In this document: piece by piece, positions 51,335 to 60,876 of the stretch
How positions within the stretch are numbered: the stretch's first letter is position 1
Layout: each line of letters starts with the position of its first letter
Source: an uncultured Dehalococcoidia bacterium
Lineage (GTDB): Bacteria; Chloroflexota; Dehalococcoidia; Lucifugimonadales; Lucifugimonadaceae
DNA: 62,365 nt
Direction of reading: 5' to 3'
Assembly: GCA_913052475.1 (NCBI GenBank)
Contig: CAJXEJ010000009.1
Location: 1 to 62,365, forward strand
Notes under the pieces: model-generated
Told to the model about the DNA's origin: nothing
Database searches by the model: none
Seen by the model: only the letters and a program-made list of their open reading frames with translations
Translations under genes and position numbers: made by a program

Positions 51335-52057
51335 TCATTCATGAGCACACAGCATGACAATGTCGGTAATGGGTCTCAGCTGCGGGACGTTACGTTTCAC
51401 TACTTCCAGCACGGCGTGGAACTTTTCGAACGGGGTGTGTTCGATTCCCTTAGTTCCGCAGGTTTCTGGCAGGTTGCCAATCGCCAGAACATAGTTGGCC
51501 TGACTTACGGCGCATTCGTCGAGAAACTCCGTCGCCCACGAACATCACCCGGTAGCCTTTGCGTCGCCAACTCCAGATTCGATCGCGCTTACACATGACG
51601 GTCATTCCGCAATTACGTAGGCCGCCAGGCATGACTATCACGCCCCGACCTTTTTCGTCGTAGCCGACCACAGGTCGTGATCGAGAATAGCGTCGACATA
51701 GAAGCTCATCCCACTGGGACACACATCAACAGGAATCTCTTTCGACTTGCAGTGTTAGAGTAGTTCGGCGAATTGTTCACGAATTTCGGATGTTTCCAAT
51801 GCGTATTTCACTGCTTCAGCTTCCCGGTCTTGTCGTAGCAAACCAGTCTCATACGCCTAGAGATTCTCCACGCTCATCTCACCGGTACGATATCGATCGA
51901 GCGCTTCTTTCCAGCCAGGTTCAGCAAACTTGATTACAACCTGATCGCCGATGTCGCGTTTCGTGATCGTTCCATAGGAATCGACGAGAACGGCCAGCGG
52001 TTTATTTTGGTGATCGGAATTCGTGATTATCCGTACTGCTTCCCGAGTCAAAAACAT
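51335..52057 (-). pseudogene. Decayed MtnX-like HAD phosphatase
   Basis: Joining four pieces on the minus strand gives a HAD-superfamily phosphatase of the MtnX type. The first piece (from 52057) has PLAVLVDSYGTITKRD, where the usual DFDGT nucleophile motif has lost its second Asp, then EMSVENL and a TAG at 51858. Reading on, QDREAEAVKYALETSEIRE, a TAA, then PSGMSFYVDAILDHDLW (51720-51680), two stops, a frame change, GYRVMFVGDGVS (the late HAD motif), another frame change, and finally QANYVLAIGNLPETCGTKG and FEKFHAVLEVVKRN to the TGA at 51335. Multiple stops and shifts make it a pseudogene. Confidence 0.7.
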
Positions 52058-52117
52058 GTATTCGTGGTAAGGTTAACTCAGTAAAGCTCAGGAATTTCAA
52101 GAGCTTGACACTGATAA

Positions 52118-52139
52118 GTGGGCGCTGCCCGCTTTTTTT
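52118..52139 (+). terminator. Hairpin plus T-run upstream of nusA, possible attenuator
   Basis: GTGGGC-GCT-GCCCGC (one G-U pair) at 52118-52132 followed by seven T, 51 nt before the nusA start. With no plus-strand gene before it, it is more likely a leader attenuator of the nusA operon, or a terminator against read-through. Confidence 0.6.
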
Positions 52140-52189
52140 GTGTCTGGCAATTGTGTGCATTGCTAAAGTGCGACTTCGGAGGACAGGCG

Positions 52190-53737
52190 TTGAAGAGTGA
52201 TCTGCTCATAGCGGTTACCCAACTCGCTGCAGAACGCAATCTGCCGCAGCCAATCGTAGTAAAAGCGATTGAGGCTGCACTCGCGGCCGCATACAAACGC
52301 GACCCAGCCGCTCAAGGGCAGGACGTGATTGTAGAGATGGATCCGAACGACGGTGATGTAACCGTTCGGACGGTTCGACACGTGGTCGAAGAAGTCGAAG
52401 ATGCCTTGATGGAGCTGACGTCCGACGACGCTCAGGAACTCCAAGAAGGTGCTGTCGTTGGCGACATTATTGAAACTGGTCAGCTCGAGTACAACCCCGG
52501 TCGTATCGCCGCGCAAACCGCTAAACAGGTCGTTATGCAACGACTCCGCGAGGCCGAGCGCGACATCGTATTTGAAGAATTCATCGACAAAGAGGGCGAA
52601 GTCCTTACTGCCACAATTCAGCGAGTTGAGTCACGCTGGGTAACGGTCGACCTCGGCAAGGCCGAAGCCGTAATGCCCCCGGCAGAACAGTCGCCGTTCG
52701 AGCGTTACAGACCCGGGCAGCAGCTCAAGTTCTTCGTAGTGCAGGTTGGACGTACGATTCGTGGTCCAGAAATCGTGGTTTCACGAACGCATCCAGATCT
52801 GCTTCGTCGGTTGTTCGAAGTTGAAGTGCCTGAGATTTTCAGTGGTGTGATCGAAATCAAAGCGATCGCACGAGAGCCAGGCGCACGTTCTAAGGTTGCT
52901 GTTTCATCGAATCAGGAGGGTGTCGACGCTGTCGGTGCCTGTGTTGGTCTTCGCGGGATTCGTATCCAGAACGTCGTAAACGAACTTCTTGGTGAGAAGA
53001 TCGATGTCATCGAATGGGACGAAGATCCGATCAAGTTCATTTCAAATTCACTCAGCCCGGCTGTTGCGGATCGCGTCGACCTCAATGAGGAAGAAGAATC
53101 GGCAACGGTTCGGGTCCCTGATCGGCAGCTTTCGCTGGCTATCGGGCGTGAGGGTCAGAACGCACGGCTTGCCGCCAAGCTGACCAACTGGCGAATCGAT
53201 CTTCAGGGCACGAACCAGGTTGCTGAAGAAGAATCTCCTGCTGAACCTGAGGTGGTCGAGGGTGCAGACGCAGTTGCAGCCGCAGAAGCTCCTGCCGAAA
53301 CGGCTACCATTGAAGAAACCGCTGCGCCGGTTGTAGAAACAGCAGATGCCGAAGAAGTGACAGAACTTGCTGCTGAGAAGGCTGTTAGCGAAGAAGCACC
53401 GGTAACTAAAGAAGCCGAAGCAGAAACCGCCGAGCCAGAAGCTGAGGCTGAGGAAGATACCTCTGCTGCCGACGCTGAACTACTCGCTCTCGAAAAAGAG
53501 CTCGCAGCTCTTGAGCGTGAGGAACAGGCGCGTAAGGAAGCTGAAGAGGCACAGGTTCTCGATGTTTCGTCTAACGATCTCTGGCAGGTCGATTCTGGTT
53601 CGCAAGAAAAATCTGACGCCGACACCGGTAGAATACGATTTGCCGAGGATATCGCGGGATTCCGTGAGACGACCGATGCGGGTCGACGCGGTGGCCGCCG
53701 AGGCGGAAGCAGCGCAAGGAACCGACGTCGTCGTTAG
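52190..53737 (+). CDS. nusA: Transcription termination/antitermination factor NusA
   Basis: RNA polymerase-binding factor. I choose TTG 52190 (GGAGGA at 52178, seven bases upstream) rather than a start at 52118, giving 515 residues. The N-terminal domain (KSDLLIAVTQLAAERNLPQ), S1 domain (ATIQRVESRWVTVDLGKAEA), then KH domains (SRTHPDLLRRLFEVEVPEI, GLRGIRIQNVVNEL, LAIGREGQNARLAAKL) are in order. The last 140 residues are an Ala/Glu-rich tail (for example AEDTSAADAELLALEKEL-like stretches) ending in an Arg-rich GRRGGRRGG end. It begins the nusA-ylxR-infB-rbfA-truB run; no rimP precedes it. Confidence 0.95.
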   Translation: MKSDLLIAVTQLAAERNLPQPIVVKAIEAALAAAYKRDPAAQGQDVIVEMDPNDGDVTVRTVRHVVEEVEDALMELTSDDAQELQEGAVVGDIIETGQLEYNPGRIAAQTAKQVVMQRLREAERDIVFEEFIDKEGEVLTATIQRVESRWVTVDLGKAEAVMPPAEQSPFERYRPGQQLKFFVVQVGRTIRGPEIVVSRTHPDLLRRLFEVEVPEIFSGVIEIKAIAREPGARSKVAVSSNQEGVDAVGACVGLRGIRIQNVVNELLGEKIDVIEWDEDPIKFISNSLSPAVADRVDLNEEEESATVRVPDRQLSLAIGREGQNARLAAKLTNWRIDLQGTNQVAEEESPAEPEVVEGADAVAAAEAPAETATIEETAAPVVETADAEEVTELAAEKAVSEEAPVTKEAEAETAEPEAEAEEDTSAADAELLALEKELAALEREEQARKEAEEAQVLDVSSNDLWQVDSGSQEKSDADTGRIRFAEDIAGFRETTDAGRRGGRRGGSSARNRRRR

Positions 53738-53778
53738 GTTTCCCGCGTCTTTCCTGACGTAAGCAGGAAGAGATCAAG

Positions 53779-54075
53779 ATGAATCATCGAAATGGGCGCA
53801 TCACGACTCGTACCTGCGTAATCTGCCGTGAACGCCGGCAGCGGAGTGATCTTCTCAGGATCGTTCGAACACCTGAGGGGAAGATTGAATTTGATCGGAC
53901 CGGACGGATGGACGGTCGAGGAGCGTATGTTTGTGGAGATGGCGATCACTGGGGAGCCAAGCTCCTAGATGGGCGTCTCGATAGAGGTAGACTTAAGAAC
54001 GCACTCAATATAGAAATTGATGATTCGACGGTAATGCTACTGAGTGAGGCGATCAACTCACACATCAATGAGTAG
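53779..54075 (+). CDS. YlxR/DUF448 RNA-binding protein
   Basis: 98-residue protein typically located between nusA and infB. The family motif CVICRERRQRSDLLRI and GRGAYVCG are clear. It is a small nucleic-acid-binding protein; in some bacteria it affects RNase P or gene expression. Starts 41 nt after nusA. Confidence 0.93.
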   Translation: MNHRNGRITTRTCVICRERRQRSDLLRIVRTPEGKIEFDRTGRMDGRGAYVCGDGDHWGAKLLDGRLDRGRLKNALNIEIDDSTVMLLSEAINSHINE

Positions 54076-54119
54076 TAAATTCAAAGCTCGAATCAACTGA
54101 CAAGGGAACTTACTGGTAC

Positions 54120-55991
54120 ATGGCACGACGTCGCGAACAAGGTAACTACAGAGGCCGATCAAGTAGGCGCAATCGTTCAAACGATAAACCTGGTGGTCCT
54201 GATGGTGCGAAGGTTGTAGTAGAAGACAAGACTCAGCGTTCACCCGTTGAACTTCCTGCAAAGGCAACCGTCGGTGAACTTGCTGAGATTCTCGAATTGA
54301 CGAACGTCGACACGATCAAGACTCTTATGCGTCTTGGAGTCATGGCGACAGTCAACGAGACTGTCGAGTTCGGAATTGCTGCCAAAGTAGCCGCTTCGTT
54401 CGAAATCGGAGTGCTCAAACCAAAGGATCGTGAAGAGAGCGCAGCAGCGATCAAGGTTGGTGTTGACGACGACATGACGGACGACAACTCTGTCACCCGT
54501 CCTCCGGTTATCACGGTTTTGGGGCACGTTGACCACGGAAAAACGACACTGCTTGATGCCATTCGTGGTGCCAAGATGGTCGAGACCGAGGCCGGTGGAA
54601 TTACTCAGAGCATCGGTGCTTACCAAGTTGTGAAAGACGATCAACATCTGACATTTATCGACACGCCCGGCCACGCTGCGTTCACGCAGATGCGAGCCAG
54701 TGGTGCTCAGGTGACGGATATCGCCGTTCTCGTTGTGGCAGCCGATGACGGTGTAATGCCGCAGACGCTCGAGGCGATTGATCACACCAAGGCGGCCGGG
54801 GTTCCGATCATCGTGGCGATCAACAAAATCGATGCGCCCGGTGCTGATATTGACCGTTCAAACGCCCAGCTTGCAGAACACGAGATCATCGTTGAATCGT
54901 ACGGTGGTGACACCGTTGCGGTTCCTGTTTCCGCATTGAAGGGCGAGGGAATCGACGATCTGCTTGAGTCGCTTTTGTTGGTCGCTGAAATTCAGGAACT
55001 CAAGGCGAATCCGTATCGTCCGGGTATCGGAGTCGTTATTGAATCCCGCATGGACCGATCCCGCGGTGCAGTAGCTTCTGTGCTTGTTCGATCGGGAACG
55101 GTACGAACTGGCGATAATGTTGTTGCGGGCATGTTTCGTGGACGTATTAAGTCGATGGTCGATGGATTCGGTGAAGTCGTTACTGAGGCAGGTCCCTCGA
55201 CACCGATTGAAGTACTCGGTCTAAACGGAATACCCGCTGCAGGTGATCAGTTCGATGTTGTTGCCAACGACCGGGAAGCTCGAGATCTTGTAACAACCCG
55301 AGAACGGCTTGCTTCGAAGCGAAAAAGCACCCGGGCAGCTACGACGATGGCAGAGGTTATGCGTCGCGTTCAGCAGTCGGGCGCGAAAGAGTTGCTGATT
55401 GTTATCAAGACAGGCAGCCACGGTTCGATCGACGCTGTTCAGCGGGCGGTTGAGGCGGTATCGAACGACGAGGTTCAAGTTCGGGTGTTGAGCGCAGCTT
55501 CCGGCGCGATCAATGAAGCCGACATTCTTCTTGCTTCGGCTTCGGATGCGATGGTGATGGGATTTGAAACTTCTGTTGAAGCAGGAGCCCGCCGGCAGGC
55601 CGATGCCGAGGGCATCGCAATTCGAACCTACGACATCATTTACAATCTGATCGATGAGGTCGAAGATGCCGCCCGTGGTTTGCTGGAGCCAGAGCGTAAA
55701 CAGATCGTTACTGGTCATGCGAACGTACTCGAGGTTTTCCAACACGGCAAACGGGAGCAAATTGCTGGCCTGCGAGTCACCGACGGAGTCCTAAAACGCT
55801 CGGGTCGCATGCGTGTAATTCGCGGTGGAGACGAGATCTTCGACGGTGCTATTACATCTATGCGCCACCTTAAGGACAGTGTTCGCGAGTTGACGAACAA
55901 CTTCGAGGGCGGTGTGATGATCGACGGTTTCCACGAATATCAGGAAGGCGATGTTCTAGAAGCCTACGAGATTCAGGTGACCCGACGATAG
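54120..55991 (+). CDS. infB: Translation initiation factor IF-2
   Basis: GTPase that places initiator tRNA on the 30S subunit. The 623 residues are short for bacterial IF-2: a small basic N-terminal stretch (GNYRGRSSRRNRSND), the IF2-N fold (VGELAEILELTNVDTIKTLM), then G1 GHVDHGKTT (135-143), DTPGHAAF and NKID, the SKRKSTRAATTMAEV linker, and C-terminal domains. The order nusA-ylxR-infB-rbfA-truB is classical. Confidence 0.97.
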   Translation: MARRREQGNYRGRSSRRNRSNDKPGGPDGAKVVVEDKTQRSPVELPAKATVGELAEILELTNVDTIKTLMRLGVMATVNETVEFGIAAKVAASFEIGVLKPKDREESAAAIKVGVDDDMTDDNSVTRPPVITVLGHVDHGKTTLLDAIRGAKMVETEAGGITQSIGAYQVVKDDQHLTFIDTPGHAAFTQMRASGAQVTDIAVLVVAADDGVMPQTLEAIDHTKAAGVPIIVAINKIDAPGADIDRSNAQLAEHEIIVESYGGDTVAVPVSALKGEGIDDLLESLLLVAEIQELKANPYRPGIGVVIESRMDRSRGAVASVLVRSGTVRTGDNVVAGMFRGRIKSMVDGFGEVVTEAGPSTPIEVLGLNGIPAAGDQFDVVANDREARDLVTTRERLASKRKSTRAATTMAEVMRRVQQSGAKELLIVIKTGSHGSIDAVQRAVEAVSNDEVQVRVLSAASGAINEADILLASASDAMVMGFETSVEAGARRQADAEGIAIRTYDIIYNLIDEVEDAARGLLEPERKQIVTGHANVLEVFQHGKREQIAGLRVTDGVLKRSGRMRVIRGGDEIFDGAITSMRHLKDSVRELTNNFEGGVMIDGFHEYQEGDVLEAYEIQVTRR

Positions 55992-56038
55992 TTGTTCCGG
56001 TTTGTAAGGTCGTTGTCCACTCTCGATAGCTTAGGGAT

Positions 56039-56443
56039 TTGGACTCGGCAGGAGTTACGTTAGCATTGGACGATAGACGCGGCGGACGCGTTAACCACAC
56101 CATCCAGAAAGAGTTGGGACCACTGATCGAAGAGCTCAGTGATCCGCGCCTCTCACCGATGACTTCAGTGACTGGCGTCGAAGTGAGCCGTGATCTTTCG
56201 ATCGCAAAGGTTCACATCAGCGTTCTGGGTACTGACGAAGAGCGTGAAGAAACTCTCGAAGCCATGCGTTCGGCTGCCACACGACTTCGCATGGAGATAT
56301 CGCAGCGCATTGTGATTCGTAAGATGCCACGGCTTTCGTTCTTTTCAGACGAAACGATGCGGACCGGAGTCGACATGGACCAGCTTATTGACCGGGTCAT
56401 GAGTGAAGACAGCCGCCGACACACCGATAGAGACCCTAGTTGA
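56039..56443 (+). CDS. rbfA: Ribosome-binding factor A
   Basis: 30S maturation factor of 134 residues (TTG start at 56039). A second start at TTG 56066 (LDDRRGGRVNHTIQKE) with AGGAG upstream fits the usual RbfA beginning better, so the true protein may be 125 residues. KH-like core: ELSDPRLSPMTSVTGVEVSR, DLSIAKVHISVLG and MRSAATRLRMEISQRI, later RLSFFSDETMRTGVDMDQLI. Its stop overlaps the truB start. Confidence 0.92.
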   Translation: MDSAGVTLALDDRRGGRVNHTIQKELGPLIEELSDPRLSPMTSVTGVEVSRDLSIAKVHISVLGTDEEREETLEAMRSAATRLRMEISQRIVIRKMPRLSFFSDETMRTGVDMDQLIDRVMSEDSRRHTDRDPS

Positions 56444-57393
56444 CCGGCAAGCCTAGTATTTCTGAGGGAGTGGTTCGTGCCGAGTTTGGTGCGGGTGGTT
56501 ATCTCAATATCAACAAGCCAGAAGGCTGGGCCTCGACTGACGTTGTTCGCAAGCTGAAAGGCATTACGCAATCCAAAAAGATCGGTCATGGTGGGACTCT
56601 CGATCCACTTGCCACCGGTGTTCTACCAATATGCGTTGATGCCGCAACACGATTTGCTGACACCGTACTGCTTGGTACGAAGTCGTACCGTATTACGATG
56701 AAGCTTGGCTCGTCGACGAACACTTACGATTCGACAGGCGAGACAATGGCCGAAAGTGACTGGTCGGGTGTGACTCAAGAGAAGGTTGTTGAATCGCTCG
56801 AACAATTCACGGGTAAGTTCGATCAGGTACCTCCGATGTTCTCGGCACTCCACCACAACGGGCAGAGGCTCTACGAGCTCGCCCGAAGGGGGATCGAGGT
56901 TGAACGTCCGGCGCGACCTGTTGAGGTGTTGAATTTGGAGCTTGTTGAGTTCGTTGCGCCTGATTTGGTGCTTGATGTCGAGTGTGGTCATGGCTTTTAC
57001 GCCCGCACTCTTGCGCACGACATTGGCGAGAAGTTGGGAACCCACGCACATCTCACGGCGCTCGTTCGTACGCATGCTGGTGCTTTCAGGCTCGAAGATT
57101 CTGTGACTATCGAGCAGGTGAGTGAAGCCGCTGAACTGGGAGATTGGCGAACAGTCGCAATGCCAATCGATACCACGTTGCAGCACATCGCAAAAACAAC
57201 ACTCACTGCTGAATTTGTCGAGATGGTCAAGCACGGCAGACAGCTTGCGGTTGGCGACATTGGTAAGCCGGGTGAATACCAGTCGGGCGATCGTATCCGG
57301 GCGTATACACCGGAGGATGAGCTTCTCGCGATATTGATTTTCGAACCCGAAAAACTCGGTTGGCGTCCCGAAAAAGTTCTAGCTGTTATTTAG
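56440..57393 (+). CDS. truB: tRNA pseudouridine-55 synthase TruB
   Basis: Converts U55 of tRNAs to pseudouridine. 317 residues from TTG 56440, overlapping the rbfA stop by four bases. NINKPEGWASTDVVRKLK and the catalytic motif GHGGTLDPLATGVLP with Asp55 are exact, then YRITMKLGSSTNTYDSTGE and VPPMFSALHHNGQRLYELAR. A C-terminal PUA-like region is present (LRLGDIGK-like text). Confidence 0.96.
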   Translation: MTGKPSISEGVVRAEFGAGGYLNINKPEGWASTDVVRKLKGITQSKKIGHGGTLDPLATGVLPICVDAATRFADTVLLGTKSYRITMKLGSSTNTYDSTGETMAESDWSGVTQEKVVESLEQFTGKFDQVPPMFSALHHNGQRLYELARRGIEVERPARPVEVLNLELVEFVAPDLVLDVECGHGFYARTLAHDIGEKLGTHAHLTALVRTHAGAFRLEDSVTIEQVSEAAELGDWRTVAMPIDTTLQHIAKTTLTAEFVEMVKHGRQLAVGDIGKPGEYQSGDRIRAYTPEDELLAILIFEPEKLGWRPEKVLAVI

Positions 57394-57545
57394 CTTGAGC
57401 GGCTGCCAATCGTCACCGAATCATGGGACATATCTAAACTTGTGCTTGCTATAGTCGAACCTCGAGTTTGTTGAAGACCGGTCAACCCGCGAAGCGGTTT
57501 GTATTCCAACCAAGTAAATGAGCCTCTGGCTTACGAGATTCCAAA

Positions 57546-58859
57546 TTGCACGATAGTCCGCTGGCAGTAGTAGCCGAACTTATCCTTCTGCTGTCGATCA
57601 TCCTTGTCGCCGCCAAGTTGGGTGGTGAAATATCTGAACGTTTCCTCAAGATTCCACCGGTCCTCGGCGAATTGGGCGCAGGAATTCTCATCTCACCGTT
57701 TCTGCTCGGGGGAATCCATTGGTTTGGTGGTGGAGCGATCTTTGAACTCCCGCATGATGGTGGTGGTTTGCCTGTAGAGCCGCAGTTGTTTTTTGTGGCC
57801 CAGTTGGCTGCTGTAGTGCTTTTGTTCGAGGCGGGGCTTGAGACCAACCGCGAGCAGTTCATGAAATACGTTCGCCCGGCGACCGTGGTTGCGACTGGTG
57901 GGGTGATTCTGCCGTTTGTTATGGGTTTCGGGGTGACCGTGATACTCGGATTCGCCGATATGGACTCGATCGAGGGAATGACGCCCGCTCTGTTCGTCGG
58001 TGCGATCATGACCGCAACATCGGTCGGTATTACGGCCAGGGTGCTTGCTGATATTCGCCGACTCGACTCTCCTGAAGGCGTGACGGTACTTGCCGGTGCG
58101 GTTGTAGACGATGTGCTCGGAATCATCATTCTGGCGGTTGTCGTTGGGATAGCAGATGAGGGTGAAGTTACTGCCGGGTCAATCGGAATCATCTTCCTGA
58201 AGGCGGTTGGTTTCTGGCTTGGTCTTCTGGTTCTTGGCTCAATTGTTTCGAAGTACATTTCACGGGTAGTGCTCTGGTTTAAGAGCGCAGGTGGGGCATT
58301 GGTGCTGGCGTTGGCGTTGGCGTTCATAGCGTCGGCGGTGGCTGAGATTTACTTCGGACTCGCTATGATTATCGGTGCCTACACGATGGGCCTGGCGCTT
58401 TCGAGCACCGAGCTGAAGCACGAAATCGAAGAATCGATGCGTTCGGTAAACAATTTTCTGGTTCCGATCTTTTTCGTCGTGATTGGTATGCAGGTCGATT
58501 TCACAGCGTTCGGCGCAGGCGATACTTCGCTTGCTTCTGCGATTATTTTCGCTGTCGCGTTGACCGTATTCGCAGTGATCAGTAAGCTCGTTGGCTCGGG
58601 TGTTCCAGCGTTGTTCGTCGGCTTTAACCGAATCGGTGCTACACGGGTTGCACTCGGCATGCTGCCTCGTGGTGAGGTTGCGCTGATCATTGCCGGTATC
58701 GGACTTACCTCTGGGGTGATCGGCAACGATATCTTTGGCGTGGCGATCGTGATGACGGTTGTCACAACAGTGCTCGCGCCAGTGTTCCTCATTCCTGCGT
58801 TCCGCGGCGGCAGTGGCTTGAAGGCGGGAGTCGACGAGGACGAGGCGGACACGATATAG
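57546..58859 (+). CDS. Monovalent cation:proton antiporter, CPA2 family
   Basis: Integral membrane antiporter of 437 residues with about 12-13 helices. The start is TTG 57546 just upstream of helix 1 (VVAELILLLSIILVAAKLGG). Conserved features include the FEAGLETN motif of helix 3, GAIMTATSVGITARVLAD and AGAVVDDVLGIIILA (the two Asp of the ion-binding site, as in the Na+/H+ or K+/H+ exchangers), and GMLPRGEVALIIAG near the C-terminus. Follows truB by about 150 nt on the same strand. Confidence 0.9.
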   Translation: MHDSPLAVVAELILLLSIILVAAKLGGEISERFLKIPPVLGELGAGILISPFLLGGIHWFGGGAIFELPHDGGGLPVEPQLFFVAQLAAVVLLFEAGLETNREQFMKYVRPATVVATGGVILPFVMGFGVTVILGFADMDSIEGMTPALFVGAIMTATSVGITARVLADIRRLDSPEGVTVLAGAVVDDVLGIIILAVVVGIADEGEVTAGSIGIIFLKAVGFWLGLLVLGSIVSKYISRVVLWFKSAGGALVLALALAFIASAVAEIYFGLAMIIGAYTMGLALSSTELKHEIEESMRSVNNFLVPIFFVVIGMQVDFTAFGAGDTSLASAIIFAVALTVFAVISKLVGSGVPALFVGFNRIGATRVALGMLPRGEVALIIAGIGLTSGVIGNDIFGVAIVMTVVTTVLAPVFLIPAFRGGSGLKAGVDEDEADTI

Positions 58860-58875
58860 GATTTTTGGTTGACGT

Positions 58876-59035
58876 GTCCTCCCTCCCTGATATGTAGAGA
58901 GGCAGAGGGTGGGTCGGATCGCCTACCGGTGACAACGCTGCCGAAGTTTCCGAATGTCCTTCGCTGTCGTAATTTCAGGTTGCCGATTTTACCCACACCC
59001 TAATCCTCTCTCTTGTAAGGAGAGGGAGTGAAGTA
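58876..59035. repeat. CCTCCCTCCC/CTCTCC palindromic repeat block
   Basis: CCCTCCCTGATATGTAGAG-type inverted arms at about 58876-58915 and a second unit TCCTCTCTCTTGTAAGGAGA (about 59003-59035), with GAGGGTGGGT and ACCCACACCCT pairing between them. This is the intergenic family seen at 30393 and 33759. Confidence 0.65.
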
Positions 59036-59050
59036 GCTCTGGATGTGAAA

Positions 59051-60064
59051 CTAGCTCGACAAGCCCAACACGTTTCGTGCGGCGGTGGCGGTTTCGGTTA
59101 CCTGTTCTTTGGTACCCATGCCGAACATGACCGATTCGACACCAACGTTGTTGAGGACGTATTCGAATGCCTGTTCGCCGAGGTAACGTCCGCCTGCCAT
59201 CGGCTTGATGGCGATTACCGGCTTGCTGGTGTTTCGAACGGCAGATACGACACGGTCCTGAGTCGGGAACATGTACATGGCGGGCTTATTTACCGGCACG
59301 ATGTAGCCATCGAAGTTGATGTTGTGTTCTTCGATAAGTGGGATGGTTTCGCCTGCGTGGTGAACGCTGGTGATTACGGTGTCGAATCGCCCACGCAGGA
59401 AGTCGAGGTATTCCTGGATCAGATCAAATCGTCCAACCGCCGCCAGCAGGTCGATTTCCGCTCCGGGATCGGCGACGAGAATCTTGCAGCCGGCGAAAAA
59501 TCCCAGATACTGCTCGAGCGTGGAGTAGTCGATCACCATGTTCTCGGCGTCGGCCTGAGAGTATGGTTCAACCGTCTTCGGGGTAACCAGATTGTCGAGA
59601 TTACCTCCGACGGTGTATTTCAATATTTCGTCCCGAGAAACCTGTTCGAGATATGCCTCTTCGCCGACAGCGGCGAGGTCGTACCCAAAAAGTGTCGAAT
59701 GTGCTCGTTCGGAGTATGAAACGTTCTCGCCATTTAGTGAAATCGGGATGAGGATGTAGGCGAGGAGTCCAATGTCGGTACTCAGGCGACGTTCAGCTTC
59801 CCAGATCGCTTGTAGATGGAGCCGGTCCAGCTCGGGAATCATGTGATCGACCTGTGTCACTGAGAAACCGAAGTTGTGTACGGCGTGTTCGATTACATCG
59901 GCGACCGGGTTCACATTGCTGAACAGTTTCAGATTTTCTGCATCACGTTCGGCGTCTTGATACGAAACACCGTCGTAGGGGTGCAAACCCATGACCAGGC
60001 GTGGGAAGTCGATCTTGCCAAGTAGCGTGGTCGGGATTGATTGAACTCGGCTGTGGATGGACAT
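59051..60064 (-). CDS. Aldo/keto reductase-like TIM-barrel protein of unknown function
   Basis: 337-residue protein. The last part KPVIAIKPMAGGRYLGEQAFEY (split), NNVGVESVMFGMGTKEQV is typical of the AKR-like barrel end that binds NAD(P) phosphate in true aldo/keto reductases, and PRLVMGLHPYDGVSY opens like the same group. The usual Tyr-Lys-His catalytic set cannot be identified with confidence, so enzymatic activity is open. Confidence 0.65.
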   Translation of the reverse strand: MSIHSRVQSIPTTLLGKIDFPRLVMGLHPYDGVSYQDAERDAENLKLFSNVNPVADVIEHAVHNFGFSVTQVDHMIPELDRLHLQAIWEAERRLSTDIGLLAYILIPISLNGENVSYSERAHSTLFGYDLAAVGEEAYLEQVSRDEILKYTVGGNLDNLVTPKTVEPYSQADAENMVIDYSTLEQYLGFFAGCKILVADPGAEIDLLAAVGRFDLIQEYLDFLRGRFDTVITSVHHAGETIPLIEEHNINFDGYIVPVNKPAMYMFPTQDRVVSAVRNTSKPVIAIKPMAGGRYLGEQAFEYVLNNVGVESVMFGMGTKEQVTETATAARNVLGLSS

Positions 60065-60213
60065 GAGATGACTCTTGCAAGAAAGTGCATAGCAACTTGT
60101 TGAGCTATGATTGTAGTCGGTGCGACAGATGGTCGGGAATTACATGGGGATTCTCCGAGTCATGCATACGCCAAAGGCGTGAAATTTCGACTACGCCAAA
60201 ATCCCGATCCCTT

Positions 60214-60233
60214 GATTTTGTCGACACAAAATC
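60214..60233. promoter_or_regulatory. Perfect GATTTTGT palindrome upstream of the DDN gene
   Basis: GATTTTGT-CGAC-ACAAAATC, 8-bp arms and 4-nt centre, ending 22 nt before ATG 60256. Could be a repressor site or a small hairpin in the leader. Confidence 0.5.
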
Positions 60234-60255
60234 GACCGTAACGTAGGGAGCTGAT

Positions 60256-60696
60256 ATGGACAAATACATTCCTAGCAACGCGGCGTGGGTTAGGGAACAG
60301 GTTGAACTCTATGAGAGCACTAACGGTGCTCAAGGTACTACCCTGCGCGATTCTGGTCTGCCCGTGGTAATCGTCACTCACCGTGGCCGTCGCACCGGTG
60401 CGATTCGCAAGACGCCGCTCATGCGTGCGGTCGATGGTTCCAATTACATTTTGGTGGCATCGATGGGCGGTGCTCCCGATAATCCAAGTTGGTACTACAA
60501 CCTCGTGACGAATCCTGATGTTGAGATTCGCGACAAAGCCGATGTTCAGGTGATGAAGGTCAGGGAAGTTTCAGATCCGGCAGAGAAGAAACGGCTCTGG
60601 GACATTGCGGTTGAGGCATTTCCCCCCTATGTCGAGTATCAGGACCGAACCGATCGAGCGATACCAGTGTTTCTTGCGGAGCCGGTAGGTGCCTGA
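60256..60696 (+). CDS. Deazaflavin (F420)-dependent nitroreductase family protein (DDN-like)
   Basis: 146-residue split beta-barrel protein with VVIVTHRGRRTGAIRKTPLM (cofactor phosphate loop), YILVASMGGAPDNPSWYYNL and NPDVEIRDKA, the standard text of the DDN family. In Mycobacterium members use F420H2 to reduce quinones or nitro compounds. Its presence implies F420 biosynthesis elsewhere in the genome; no F420 synthesis gene is in the window. Confidence 0.92.
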   Translation: MDKYIPSNAAWVREQVELYESTNGAQGTTLRDSGLPVVIVTHRGRRTGAIRKTPLMRAVDGSNYILVASMGGAPDNPSWYYNLVTNPDVEIRDKADVQVMKVREVSDPAEKKRLWDIAVEAFPPYVEYQDRTDRAIPVFLAEPVGA

Positions 60697-60876
60697 GTTC
60701 GAATAAGGCGGAATTCACTTACTTCAATGGCGGTATCTCTGGAACCATTTGGGCGAATATCGGTTCCAACTGTTTTCGTGCTTCCGCCTGCTCGGAAGTG
60801 TCTCTTGCAGACAGATACGAAAAGATGGATGAATCGAAGATCCAACAGCATTCTGAATCGTTGGTAGCATCACCAC

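Noticed and set aside
59051-60064. Assigning the TIM-barrel protein as a UroD-family enzyme like the one at 14.8 kb
   Set aside because: The C-terminal motif is of the aldo/keto reductase type and no His/Cys zinc region is seen.
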